This document shows positions 11,431 through 20,841 of a stretch of DNA of 64,000 nucleotides, piece after piece. Position 1 is the first letter of the stretch; each line of letters begins with the position of its first letter. A program made the position numbers and the translations under genes. This stretch comes from Eunapius fragilis (lineage: Eukaryota > Porifera > Demospongiae > Spongillida > Spongillidae), in contig OY811982.1 of NCBI GenBank assembly GCA_963681505.1, positions 3,147,234 through 3,211,233 on the forward strand. Reading direction: 5' to 3'. The notes beneath the pieces were generated by a model. The model was not told where the DNA came from and ran no database searches. It saw nothing but the letters and a program-made list of their open reading frames with translations.

Positions 11431-12016
11431 TACATCTAATGACTATTTATATTTCATAAGATCATGGATACACCTTTTAGTGCACTTGTAATTATATTAA
11501 ATCTAGTTCTGAAGGCTCAAAAAGTAGTGCTGAAGTTTGATAACTGGAGTTATCAAATCTTGATCAATCTATGATTAAATACTTATTTCATTTATAGGTG
11601 AGCCAATACTCCTTTTGTTAACTGCTTGCTAAATCTTTATCTTGAAAACCCCTGCATCTATTCGATGTGCTTCAAGGTTATAAACTGCTGTTGTCCTCCC
11701 TTTCAGAATTGTTTTCCTTCGCACATGAGCACTCTTATGTAACTTCAAGCCAGAATTGGAACAACCTCATGGGCCTGAAGATTTAATTTTTTCTCCCATA
11801 CAGCACCATTCAAATTAATTGCACCAAATGTATGAATAAATAAAGCATGCGTGACCTCACTCCCACATGGTAAACTTTATCCATCTAAATATAAATGCTC
11901 CTTACCCAAGTATACATGCCCTTCTCAGATTGGTTTGTGTTTGTTAATTTTGTCTGCATTTAGAACGAAACAATTTGAAAAAATAAAACAGTTACTTGTT
12001 TCTGGAAGAGTAAGAA
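11431..12016. other. Non-coding; 11579-12016 is shared with unit B
   Basis: The part after the piggyBac-like element aligns with about 28054-28515. No gene recognised. Confidence 0.5.
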
Positions 12017-12023
12017 ATACATC

Positions 12024-13170
12024 CATAGATATTAGAGTAGAAGGATTGGAAACGGAGCACGTGAGCCATAGAGCCCTGTACATTGCAAAGCGCGGACTCC
12101 GCGATGCTGCTAATTAGATGCATTGACGCCTCGCCCCTCTTGAGGAGAAAGTAAGTTGAGAGCTTAGTAAAATCTGACAGAAGAAAACGATAGCACAAAA
12201 TGCGTACATTCGGGCAAACTTGTCGCCATGTTTATAGCCCTTTTAGAACCCGAGATACAGAATTTGGCATGCAGGCTTACAGCCTTTTTAACAACTAACC
12301 GATACAACTCCCCTAAACTTCCCTTTTTTTATAAATAAGTAGCATGGCTAGATGCAGCACAAAGTTTTACGTACGGTGAGGTGTGTTGGAGGCGTTTAGG
12401 TTGGAGGGTTTTAGAGAAACTCCACATTTTACGTTTTTGACATCGCCATGAACTAACCGATGAAACTACCTTGGCAAAACTTTTATCTCATATCCAGTAC
12501 TTGTTTCAGATGGCTACATCAATTCTACATATGGTAGTACCATTTGCTACGTAACTATGCTCTGCTTTTGTCGTAAAAAAAAAAAAAAAGCGGGTGATCC
12601 ATTTTTCTGTTGTATAATCTGGACCATAGATTAATTGTTTAGACATCAGGACCGCCCTCATGTTTTCCAAAGCCCTCCGAGGCCTTCACTGGTCTTTTAG
12701 GCGTCTTTAACGTTTCGTCATGGGGTTGGCCATCGATGTCATAGTCAAGAAGCTGGATTCCAGGAATGAAGCCGATCGCTGTAACGTCTACTCTACTGGA
12801 CTGGGTCATGCAGTTACGTTTTTATTCGCGTGCTCTTTTCCTTGTATGCTCGTGAATTCCAGCAACACATTTGTATTTTTTGTTTGCATGGAGTAATTCT
12901 GAGGGCTCCATGTAAGGTTTGGGTAGGTGTGATTGGCATGTGTCGTTGACTACTACGTCGTTCACAGGCTCGTGCTCTGATCTTTTTAGTTCTGAAAGAT
13001 ATGAAGGGCTAGCGCATTTGGTAACTAAGTTTTGGTTAGGCTCCGTTGTCATCGGTTCCAGAAGCTTTTCAAATATGGTAAGCGGTCTGAGTACGAGGAG
13101 CATCGAGGAGTCGGCGCGTGAAGCAGTGTTAATTGGGTCCGTTTCCAATCCTTCTACTCTAATATCTATG
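12024..13170. mobile_element. TIR element of unassigned superfamily, 7-bp target duplication
   Basis: Inverted repeats of about 30 bp, identical at both ends and beginning CATAGATATTAGAGTAGAAG, bound 1147 bp. ATACATC lies on both sides (12017-12023 and 13171-13177). Unit B lacks the element and has a single ATATATC there, confirming insertion. Inside is a minus-strand ORF of 108 codons (13148-12822) with no recognised domain, rich in charged residues and ending 'HEHTRKRARE'; it could be a first transposase exon. The right TIR overlaps the region just before its ATG. Confidence 0.8.
12822..13148 (-). CDS. Unrecognised 108-aa ORF inside the 1.15-kb TIR element
   Basis: The ATG lies about 20 bases inside the right TIR, so the frame starts almost at the element's end, as some transposase genes do. 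The product is hydrophilic with a basic C-terminus. No catalytic motif, zinc finger or membrane segment is visible. It may be a whole small protein, an exon, or chance. No homologue was recognised elsewhere in the window. Confidence 0.25.
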   Translation of the reverse strand: METDPINTASRADSSMLLVLRPLTIFEKLLEPMTTEPNQNLVTKCASPSYLSELKRSEHEPVNDVVVNDTCQSHLPKPYMEPSELLHANKKYKCVAGIHEHTRKRARE

Positions 13171-13177
13171 ATACATC

Positions 13178-13842
13178 CAACAGTTCCGAAGACTTTTCAA
13201 GTATTACAGATGGTTACCATTGCAATACCATTGCATTGGCTGTTGAAATTGAGCATTGCACTTGTTTGGACCCAGTGCCAGAGGCTTTTGATCAAGTGTG
13301 TAATAGCAGCCTAATTTTTGCTTTCCATTAATCAAATTGTGTTAGATACTGATTGGAATGTTACTTGTATTGCTGCAACTGATTTGCTGCAACTGATAGA
13401 TCGTTGAGTATTTGGTCTCAACTATTGAATATAAAACTGAGAGACAACGCTCGATTCGCGCCTATGATTTACGCACCCACCTCCCATGCATTTGATGGAC
13501 ACTGTATGCCTAAATCACTGGCGGAAATCAAATTGTGCGCGCCATTTGGACTGCTATAACGGGTAATAGAACAAATCAATAGCGACAGTACTCTTTTACG
13601 TAGATATAGATTTTGAAGTTACTTGGACTCTCCTGCAGAAGGATATTTAAATTCTAAACCCTTAGGACCTAATAAATTTTGCCATCGGGCCGCAAATGGT
13701 ATGGTAGGATGTTACTCACCTCAACATACACAGGTAGCGTATAGATATAGGCAGACAAATGCACACAGGTCCGCCTGACAAACAATGAAACTGTCACCTC
13801 GATTATACTGAAAATAAGCAAATTGTCAGTGTACTTTGCCCT
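13178..13842. other. Unit-A non-coding sequence including part of repeat R1
   Basis: Aligns with 28523-29170. In unit B the first 300 bp carry an open frame (28607-28840, 'MDPVPEALIKCAIVALILAF...') that is broken by stops here. From about 13480 to 13700 the sequence belongs to dispersed repeat R1 ('GAACAAATCAATAGCGACAG'); more of R1 appears at 14820-14960. Confidence 0.6.
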
Positions 13843-13964
13843 CACTGCTAAAAATAAAGAGTATGATTTAATCTATTGAAGATTAAACAACGATCTAATT
13901 AAATCGTTTTAGATCGTTGTTTAATCTTCAATAGATTAAATCATACTCTTTATTTTTAGCAGTG
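13843..13964. mobile_element. 122-bp near-perfect palindromic MITE, CACTG ends, 2-bp TSD
   Basis: The arms 13843-13898 and 13909-13964 are inverted copies beginning CACTGCTAAAAATAAAGAGT, with a loop of about 10 bp. The dinucleotide CT flanks both sides (13841-13842 and 13965-13966). The homologous site in unit B (about 29172) has one CT and nothing else, so this is a clean recent insertion. CACTG ends with a short TSD suggest a CACTA/EnSpm-type transposase acted in trans. Confidence 0.88.
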
Positions 13965-13966
13965 CT

Positions 13967-15655
13967 AAGCTATCTGTACCATGATATCCTCAGTACTGCA
14001 TTGTGTTATGTGTATCTGCAGGAGTGTTGAGTTTGTCGTATACCTTCCATTGTCTCTTTAATTGACAGGTTCATAATGTACCTTCCCCTCTTATATATTC
14101 AGTCATTCTGCAATTTACAGTGCTTCCATCACGGTTATTTCTGAATCATTCCCAATGACATGTGTAAAAAAAGCCCTGCGCCCACCTAACGAGGGATTAA
14201 TTACGCCCTTAGCGACAGAGAATGAAGCCTTTTTTGCATGTTTAGTCCTTGTGTCTTTGCATGAAAGACGAGTACCATTGGTCTTCTGGAAGCCTGATAT
14301 TAGTTCGCAAGTGCGGAGGATGTTTTTGGAGTAAGGGAGATAAACCGTTCTCCACTAAAGTTTCCGCCTTATAAGGTCCGCTGAAAATTTTTTGCCGTAC
14401 AATCATATGCTCATCAATATAATGACGGACGGCATGCAGAATCAGCACATGCACTGCCTGCAGATACACATCATACGATGCAGGGCAGTGTACTGGGGAT
14501 TATACCATTATATGTGTTCATGATCAAGCAAGCATGCATGCACACATGAGCTACATGGCCTTGCACGTATACATAAATCATGCGAGGTGTATCTTTCAGG
14601 TACACTACACCATCTAGCTCGAAGAAAGGGCATTGCTGAACGCTGTCTCTTAAAATGCGTTGCATAGCTTAGTTTGTTCTGTTACTACGCCACGTTGGCA
14701 TGTAATTAGAGGTAAATATGAAGTCATTAGTGGTATATTTACACTGGCAGTGTGCCTTACTCCCGAACAATGTACCTTCAGTATTTTCCGTTAATCGAGG
14801 TGATAAATTCCGCATAAACGAGCGGCACTGTTAAAAGGGAATTGACCGCTATATTTGTGCTGAAATAGTAATCGGTAGCTTAATCGCTCGGAAGCTGTAA
14901 CGATTCAAACGGACAGCATTTTCCTAACTTTTTATAATATATGGAATATATCAAGGGCTTTATACGCATCTTTTTGGGATTCATGCAGAACGCCTCAGCA
15001 TGAAGCTATTCGATCGAGATACATGGTTACCGGCTACAACACCGTATCACATCGCTTTGACGCTCTGGCTTGGGAACCAGAGAAAAAGAATTAGAGCTTG
15101 GCAATTTCGGGCAAGCTTCAAAAGACCACATGTATGCACCGTCAAATTTGAAAGAGATGTTAAACTGGATGGCAGAACGTACGTGAATAATTTACACCGC
15201 GGCGGACATGCAAATGTACCACCCGGGAGGACGCCCGGTATATTAGACACAAAAATCGCAAAACTGTCGCTATATGTCTGAATGAAAACACGCGCCCATC
15301 TGTATGATTTTAACATGATACAATTGAGTACCTCTAGTCTTAGACACGTCAAAGGTCACAGGAGAACGCTTCCACACTAGACAGTGCTCTTTGCTTTTCA
15401 AATGTTCAAGTAGGGCCAATATTAATGCGTGCAAGGGTCTGGAAGGTCTCTTTTAAATAGCATGTCTATTACCGGTACGTCAATTTCTGAACTGATCTTA
15501 TTAATATTTGAATTTTGGCTTAATTGTTTTCCCGCTAAGACGGTAATGAGCTGCAAAACTACATGCAGTCTATAGTTGATTCAGAAGGGCGGCATCCCAT
15601 CGCGGCAGGCCTGTCACGCAAAAATTAATCCGGGTAAAAAGTGATCCGGCCGGAT
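13967..15655. other. Unit-A non-coding sequence
   Basis: Aligns along its length with 29175-31165 of unit B. It includes a later part of R1 (14820-14960). Small ORFs here are not conserved in frame between the two units, which argues against coding. No RNA gene recognised. Confidence 0.55.
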
Positions 15656-16124
15656 CACTTCAGTGGATGATGCAACTGTCTAGGACTTTGTCTGGGACTA
15701 CCTCTGAGTAGTAGCCATACCTGCCGCACTGTGGGGCTGAGGTGTCTCAGTTTGCCACACATGGCTTACGCTGAAAAAAGAGCGTAGGGCACCACCACTG
15801 TCAACGACATCATACATAGAGCTTTAGTTACAGCACATCTTCCAGTACGTCAGGAGCCTTAAGGTCTGCACTGCTCAGATGGAATGCGACCTGCTGGTGC
15901 CTCAAAAGTCACCCTGGAAATGTGGCCAACTTCTAGCGTGGAATGCAACTCGCCCAGATACTTTTGCACCATCTTACTCCATAATTGCTGCACAACAAGT
16001 TGGAGCAGTTGCTCAACAGGCAGAAGATAAGAGGATGCAGAAAAATAAACAACTGACTCATGCCACTTTGGAGACGACTGGAGTGTTTGCGCCAAGGACA
16101 ACTAGTGAATTAGACATTCAATGT
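15656..16124 (+). pseudogene. C-terminal fragment of a LINE reverse transcriptase ORF (family L1x)
   Basis: Plus-strand frames, broken several times, show the tail of a non-LTR RT: a zinc-type 'CGAEVSQFATHGL' region near 15735, 'VNDIIHRALVTAHLP' near 15810, and 'LLAWNATRPDTFAPSY' then 'ATLETTGVFAP' at 15935-16100. The same family is represented by its upstream part at 41905-42676 and 62302-62610. The fragment runs directly into repeat R1. Multiple shifts make it non-functional. Confidence 0.75.
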
Positions 16125-16352
16125 ATGGGAGGCGAGTACCTAAATCATTGGCGCGAATCGAGCGGGAAACCATGCAGGTACTTCGGACAGTTATATCTCC
16201 GTAACGAATAAAGTAAAAATTAAAAAACAGAACAAATCAATAGCGACAGGACCCTTCTTAAGTACTGAATTTGAACCGATTTGGACGCTCCTACCTGAAG
16301 ATGTGGCAGTTGTGAACAAAATGGGGGCATCGGACCTCGTAACGTCGGTACC
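16125..16352. repeat. Repeat R1, left part (split by the Ginger-like element)
   Basis: Contains 'ATCTCCGTAACGAATAAAGT' and 'GAACAAATCAATAGCGACAG', shared with 13480-13700, 28810-29040, 42677-43000 and 61600-62000. The repeat is interrupted at TACC (16349-16352) and resumes at TACC (23423-23426); the unbroken copy at 42677-43000 shows the empty site. Confidence 0.75.
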
Positions 16353-16589
16353 TGTCACAAAATATTCGGTCCGGGTCAACATTTGGTCCGGCCTGACAAA
16401 ATATTCCAGCATATTTGGTCCGCCCCCGCCACAAACGGTCCTAAGCGCATGCGTTTAGAAGTGTGAAAACACGTGTAACTGCATCAGAAACTGCTATAGA
16501 GAGATGTGTGCGGATGAAAATGAATTAAGATCTGGTCAAAAAGGCATGTCTTTACTTGTTTGATGGGAGGCATCCTAAGGGTAGTACGA

Positions 16590-17460
16590 GCAACGAAAAA
16601 AGAGTCATCAGAAGAAAGGCTGCAACACTTACTTTGAGAGATGGAGAGGTCTTCTAAAAAAAAAAACCCAAAAAGAATTCGACTGGGCAAAAGGTAAATA
16701 TATACATTGCGCGCTTTGTATGGCATCCATGCATTGATGACTTCGATCAAACAGGAGGTATTTGAAGTCAGATACGTTCGCGGCAGCGAGGAAAGGTGCC
16801 GCATCTTGAAGGCATGCCATGTGGATCTAACATCTGGGCACATGGGTGCTTCCCATCGCGTTTTGGAGCGGTTTTTTGGAATGGTGTAATAAAGGATATA
16901 GAAATTATGGTAAGTGTTGAATAATATGTCTCATTTCTCATTACATGCATATGTTTCGTACACCGATCTTTACCTGTGACCTCTGTCCATGGAATAGTCA
17001 GAAACTGTCCATTGCAACACCAGAATTGTTTCCAGTTCCAGTCCAATCATCCTGGCATCACATGGGCACAATTTTGTTGGCCCTATTTCACCTAAGACCA
17101 CCTCGGGAAATAGTTACATTCTTACCCCATGTGATTACTTCACAAAATGGGTAGAAGCTGTTGCTCGTCCAACCAAAGAAGCATCAGGTATAGCTAGCTC
17201 ACTCTTTAAGGTATATATGTGATGTTAATTATATATTCATTTTCCCAATACTTGTGTACTTATTTGATATTTATGAAGATGGGGCTACCTGCTGTGATCA
17301 CTACCGACCAAGGAAGTGAATTCAAGAACCAGCTCAATGATGAAATGATGAAGATTCTGAACATAGGGCACTATCTGATAACTGCATATCACCCTCAGGT
17401 AGACAAAATCAAGAGGGTTGGGGGAGTAGTGCTTAGAATAAAGCAATTCAGGCCAGTTGA
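16590..17460 (+). pseudogene. Integrase part of the Ginger-like element (H2C2 zinc finger + DDE core)
   Basis: A sequence of exon-like blocks: 'ILKACHVDLTSGHMG' (the His pair of an HHCC zinc finger, about 16805-16850); 'CDLCPWNSQKL' with the Cys pair (about 16978-17010); 'FPVPVQSSWHHMG' then a D-containing block ending 'DYFTKWVEAVARPTKEAS' (to 17190); and 'VITTDQGSEFKNQL' (about 17297-17340), the second catalytic Asp, followed by 'TAYHPQ'. Apparent introns start with GTAAGTG (about 16911) and GTATATATG (about 17210). At least one frameshift (a T-run near 16870) breaks the frame. The catalytic Glu region after 'YHPQ' is degraded, so it is inactive. Confidence 0.75.
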
Positions 17461-18402
17461 GATCAATTGACATCACACACTATTTCATTAAAGATCGTTG
17501 TAACTAATGTTTTGATAGTTGAGAAAAGCAATATCAGCAGCTTTTTAAGCATTTTAATTTGACTGATTTTGGTGTGTACATAACTAATCACTAACACATA
17601 ATTCTACTGATAAAATTTTAACTAAATCTACAGGGTGCTCCAAAATCAACTGCAATGAAGCTGAAGTTATAAATTACCATATGCTCTCAGGAAACCGAAA
17701 TTCAGCAGAAATAGTCACAGCACAAAGCTTTACTGGGTGAAGTGCAGAAAAAGATTATTTCTGCTCAGAAGAAACGAGCAGTATGATATGAAACACAGTA
17801 GGATGTGTAACCTTTTAAATCAAAATCGATTATTTCGACTATGAAAAGAAGTCCAATCGATTTTTCAGGTTTATAGCAACTTGTAAATCGGTTATTAGAA
17901 ACATTAAATCGATTTTGGCGATTAATGCACTATTAATTTGCCAACTTTTTTCCAGGTTTGTCCTTTTTTAATAATGACACGATAAATCATAGTTTCTCAA
18001 GTCAAATACAAGTTTAGCCAGTTTTATTGCTTATCAGTTGCTTACGCCAACTTTAAATCATTAAAACAACAAAGATAGTACCCACAGGGACTGGGAACGA
18101 TGTGCATGCCGGCGGATTGCTTTTTTTTTTCACCGAAAAACACGTGGCTAATTGTTCGCCCGCTACCAACGCACTCAGTACTAAGTATGGGGACAAGTAA
18201 GGTTTTAGTTTATAGAGATAAAAACAAAAATGAATAGTTTGTTCACCCCGCAGCTTGCGCTCTTTTCTGGTACAAAATGTCTTAAACATGTACATGTATC
18301 ATTCCCATCCGCCACAATTGACAGTTATAATCCATTATTCGCCCTCAATTAGCCTCGTCCCCAGGCCGTCAATATTAAAAGTTAGGATAAAAGACGGCCT
18401 GG

Positions 18403-19509
18403 CACAGTGGTTTAAAACCATAGGTGACCAGGACATTTTCAAATTGTTGTGAACCAATAAACCTAAATTGTTTGTATTTTTGCTTATAATGAGGTGGTGC
18501 TAAGTAAATCATGATATTAATTAATTAAAATCTAATCAAAACAATCAAGATTAACTATATATCCAACTGTAATGAATTGAAACGTTTTAACAAAACATAT
18601 TAATAATACTAAACATTTACTACCATATCATAGCAATTTATGTTATAGTCATTTCAGAATAATTTATTAAAATCAACCCAATGAAATCAAAATATTTTGA
18701 TCTTAATATGACTTAATCGTTCGGTAGATCGCTTCTAAACGTACCGAAGGGATTCCTTCAGCTCATTGGACTCCTCTAGTATAAACATGTACACGTACAG
18801 ACAACAAAAGACAAAAGTGCGCGCGCACGAAGCACTCTCGTTTCTAACAAAAACAGCATAGACGGCGCATCATTAAGAACACAAATGCTATCTATCAGAC
18901 AGCACTAAGGCCCGAGAACAACTTCGCTTGCATCGTAGCGTAGTGGCTTTAATAGTCCCCAGTCTCTTATTTGTGGCTATTTCTACCCGTTATTAACAAA
19001 TTATCGTTATAGTATTGATCTGTTACGAAGTGTTTTGTCGCGTCGGTTTAAGAATCGGCAGGATTCGGCGAGCATTATACTAAGGGCCAACGATAGATGA
19101 AAGTATTTAAACACACAACACAGTATATAGCGCTCTAGCTTCGTTGAGCAATTAATCTAAAGTAGGTTTGGGTAAAAATGGCGTCATTTTGGACCACAAA
19201 TAAACAAATATCTTTAGCACAATTCATGAGAATGTCATAAATCAAGTATCATTGAAATGCTAATAAAAAGTTCTATCTAATCATCCCTTTATAATTGACT
19301 TTTAAGTGTCGGATACATAACTAGCTCATGTTTTTAAGCTAGGGTGGAAAATGGCATGATTAATGCTTTCCCTTCTCACGGCTCTTTACACTTTATGAAT
19401 CCTTACAGATTTATCTAATATTGTGATACTGTAGGGTATTACACAACAGTTTTTCCACTTGAAATGAAAAATCCTTTCCTACCAAATGTCCTTGCCCTAA
19501 ACCACTGTG
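18403..19509. mobile_element. Transib/RAG-like non-autonomous element with CACAGTG ends (level 4)
   Basis: Both ends start CACAGTGGTTTA (left 18403; right end in inverted orientation ending at 19509). CCTGG is duplicated on both sides (18398-18402 and 19510-19514). The inverted partner arm of the host MULE (about 21095) shows the same CCTGG once, so the empty site is known. CACA(A/G)TG ends plus a GC-rich 5-bp TSD are the Transib/RAG signature. A second shared block, GGACATTT, lies 21 bp inside the heptamer on the left and 11 bp inside on the right. The 1107-bp interior is AT-rich and codes for nothing visible. Confidence 0.72.
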
Positions 19510-19722
19510 CCTGGTACCTATTGCTACTATGTTAGTGCGCATGCGCTGGCCATTACCTTAAAAACGCGTAATCGTATACTTACCTTGTAAACCGTTCCGT
19601 AAACTAACTCATATCAGTTCTGCCTCGTAAGGTTTTGTTTATTAAAAACATCGCACACGTGACGAAATTCATACACGCTACGCGTATACGTATACGATGT
19701 CAAAGTCTTGTAGGATTTGTGA

Positions 19723-20841
19723 GGGTGTAGCTAAAACCAGGAGCAGGAGCAGGAGCAGGAGCAGGAGTTGCTACCTAAAACCAGGAGCAGGAGTCGCTAC
19801 CTAAAACCAGGAGCAGGAGCAGGAGTAAAGGATCTAATCCAGCTGCAGATGATAATACTTTATTATTTCAAGTGTTTTTTTTTTTTTTTAACGAATAATA
19901 AAAGTAATAATACTGTATAAAACAATGCATAAACAGTAATAAATGCACATTTATTATCACTATTATAATAACCTTAAAAATCAGTATAATAAGGTGAAAA
20001 AAGTGTTCCTACGATGGAGGCAGCATTGCCCCTTTGTACAGCCACTGAGAAGCCCCAGTACTCCCATCGACGAAACTGCATATCACCTCCTCCTTGAGGT
20101 GTCTGTTCACTATCAATAGCATTTGACCTCTTTTTCACTTCATATACTCCACATTTGATAGTATACACCCCTTTTGTTACCCAGCGATACTGATCACATC
20201 TATAGCGAGGGGATTGGGGCCGGGCGAGTGGAAGAATATATATCGAATGAAACGCCATACAAATACACAAGTCACGGGTTTAAATGTACTTAGGCTAAAG
20301 CTAGAACTTAAACCGTACCGATATTTCTTCTTCATCTGCTCCCACGATGCATTGTCGGGGCCTAAATCAAACAAATATACTTCCCCTTCTATTGGCAACA
20401 CTGGCGGAGCCTGTGCAATTGAGTCTCGGTACTTCGTAGTAGCATTTTGAAAGATCTCAAGCACTTGATCGCCACCAAGATTCTCATAACAATCACTTCT
20501 GACTGGAGCTGTTATCGCCTGCTCCATACCTAGCCTGAAGGTGGCAGAACTAAACAGGCACGTGTGGAAGTCTTAGTTTAATAGCTCACGCGCATGCATG
20601 TCACTAACACCTTTGGGTGTTAAAAGCGACCGATGTACTTGACTTGTACATAATGTAAAAGTATTTTTTATTTAGTCATATCAGTAACACTTGAAATAAT
20701 CATCTGCGGCTGGATTAGATCCTTTACTCCTGCTCCTGCTCCTGCTCCTGGTTTTACGTAGCGACTCCTGCTCCTGCTCCTGGTTTTAGGTAGTAACTCC
20801 TGCTCCTGCTCCTGCTCCTGCTCCTGGTTTTAGCTACACCC
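19723..20841. mobile_element. Inner MULE-like element with GGAGCA-repeat TIRs and a 10-bp TSD (level 4)
   Basis: Inverted ends begin GGGTGTAGCTAAAACCAGGA and contain AGGAGC hexamer repeats, then GGATCTAATCCAGC, giving arms of about 140 bp (19723-19870 and 20695-20841). GGATTTGTGA is duplicated at 19713-19722 and 20842-20851. The 9-11-bp TSD and long TIRs fit a MULE. The interior carries a two-exon minus-strand mini-gene, making this a Pack-MULE-like gene carrier. Confidence 0.82.
19974..20527 (-). CDS. Two-exon 144-aa mini-gene carried by the inner MULE
   Basis: Exon 1 is 20527-20319, the intron 20318-20200 (119 bp, GT-AG, donor GTACGG), and exon 2 20199-19974. The exons sum to 435 bp, a clean frame with stop. 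Exon 1 has 'EGEVYLFDLGPDNASWEQMK'; the splice joins a '...KKKYR' end to 'CDQYRWVTKGVYTIKCGVY', giving a W/Y-rich block that I recognise only as a motif common in invertebrate multi-copy proteins. The C-terminus reads 'FSVAVQRGNAASIVGT', which resembles the very end of L1x-family LINE ORFs. It looks like a captured chimera of a cellular or transposon DNA-binding segment and a LINE tail. The intact frame suggests recent capture or use. Confidence 0.55.

Larger units (their letters stand above)
9622..11574. mobile_element. piggyBac-like element with TTAA target duplication
   Basis: Unit B at about 28045 has a single TTAA where unit A has TTAA (9618-9621), 1953 bp, then TTAA (11575-11578), so filled and empty sites agree. 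The ends are imperfect inverted repeats: left CCATACATTGATCAATGATA and right, reverse complemented, TCATAGATTGATCAAG, each followed by a TGATAAC motif. Inside are an acidic transposase-like N-terminal remnant, a long-hairpin MITE (10751-11036) and a dispersed repeat (11070-11430). TTAA specificity fits piggyBac or Kolobok; the coding remnant favours piggyBac. Confidence 0.75.
6408..15655. repeat. Segmental duplication unit A (direct copy of unit B at 24.5-31.2 kb)
   Basis: From the 3' side of the STELLO pseudogene to about 15655, this stretch aligns collinearly with about 24540-31165, including non-coding parts: 8600-9617 with 26720-28050, 11579-12016 with 28054-28515, and 13178-15655 with 28523-31165. 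Unit A is longer because of insertions absent from B, at 9622-11574, 12024-13170 and 13843-13964. Unit B has one of its own at 30798-31021. Both units have the same orientation. Confidence 0.85.

Noticed and set aside
18403..19509. hAT interpretation of the CACAGTGG-ended element
   Set aside because: Taking CAGTGG as the end gives no 8-bp or 5-bp duplication; only the CACAGTG boundary yields a clean TSD (CCTGG) with an empty site.
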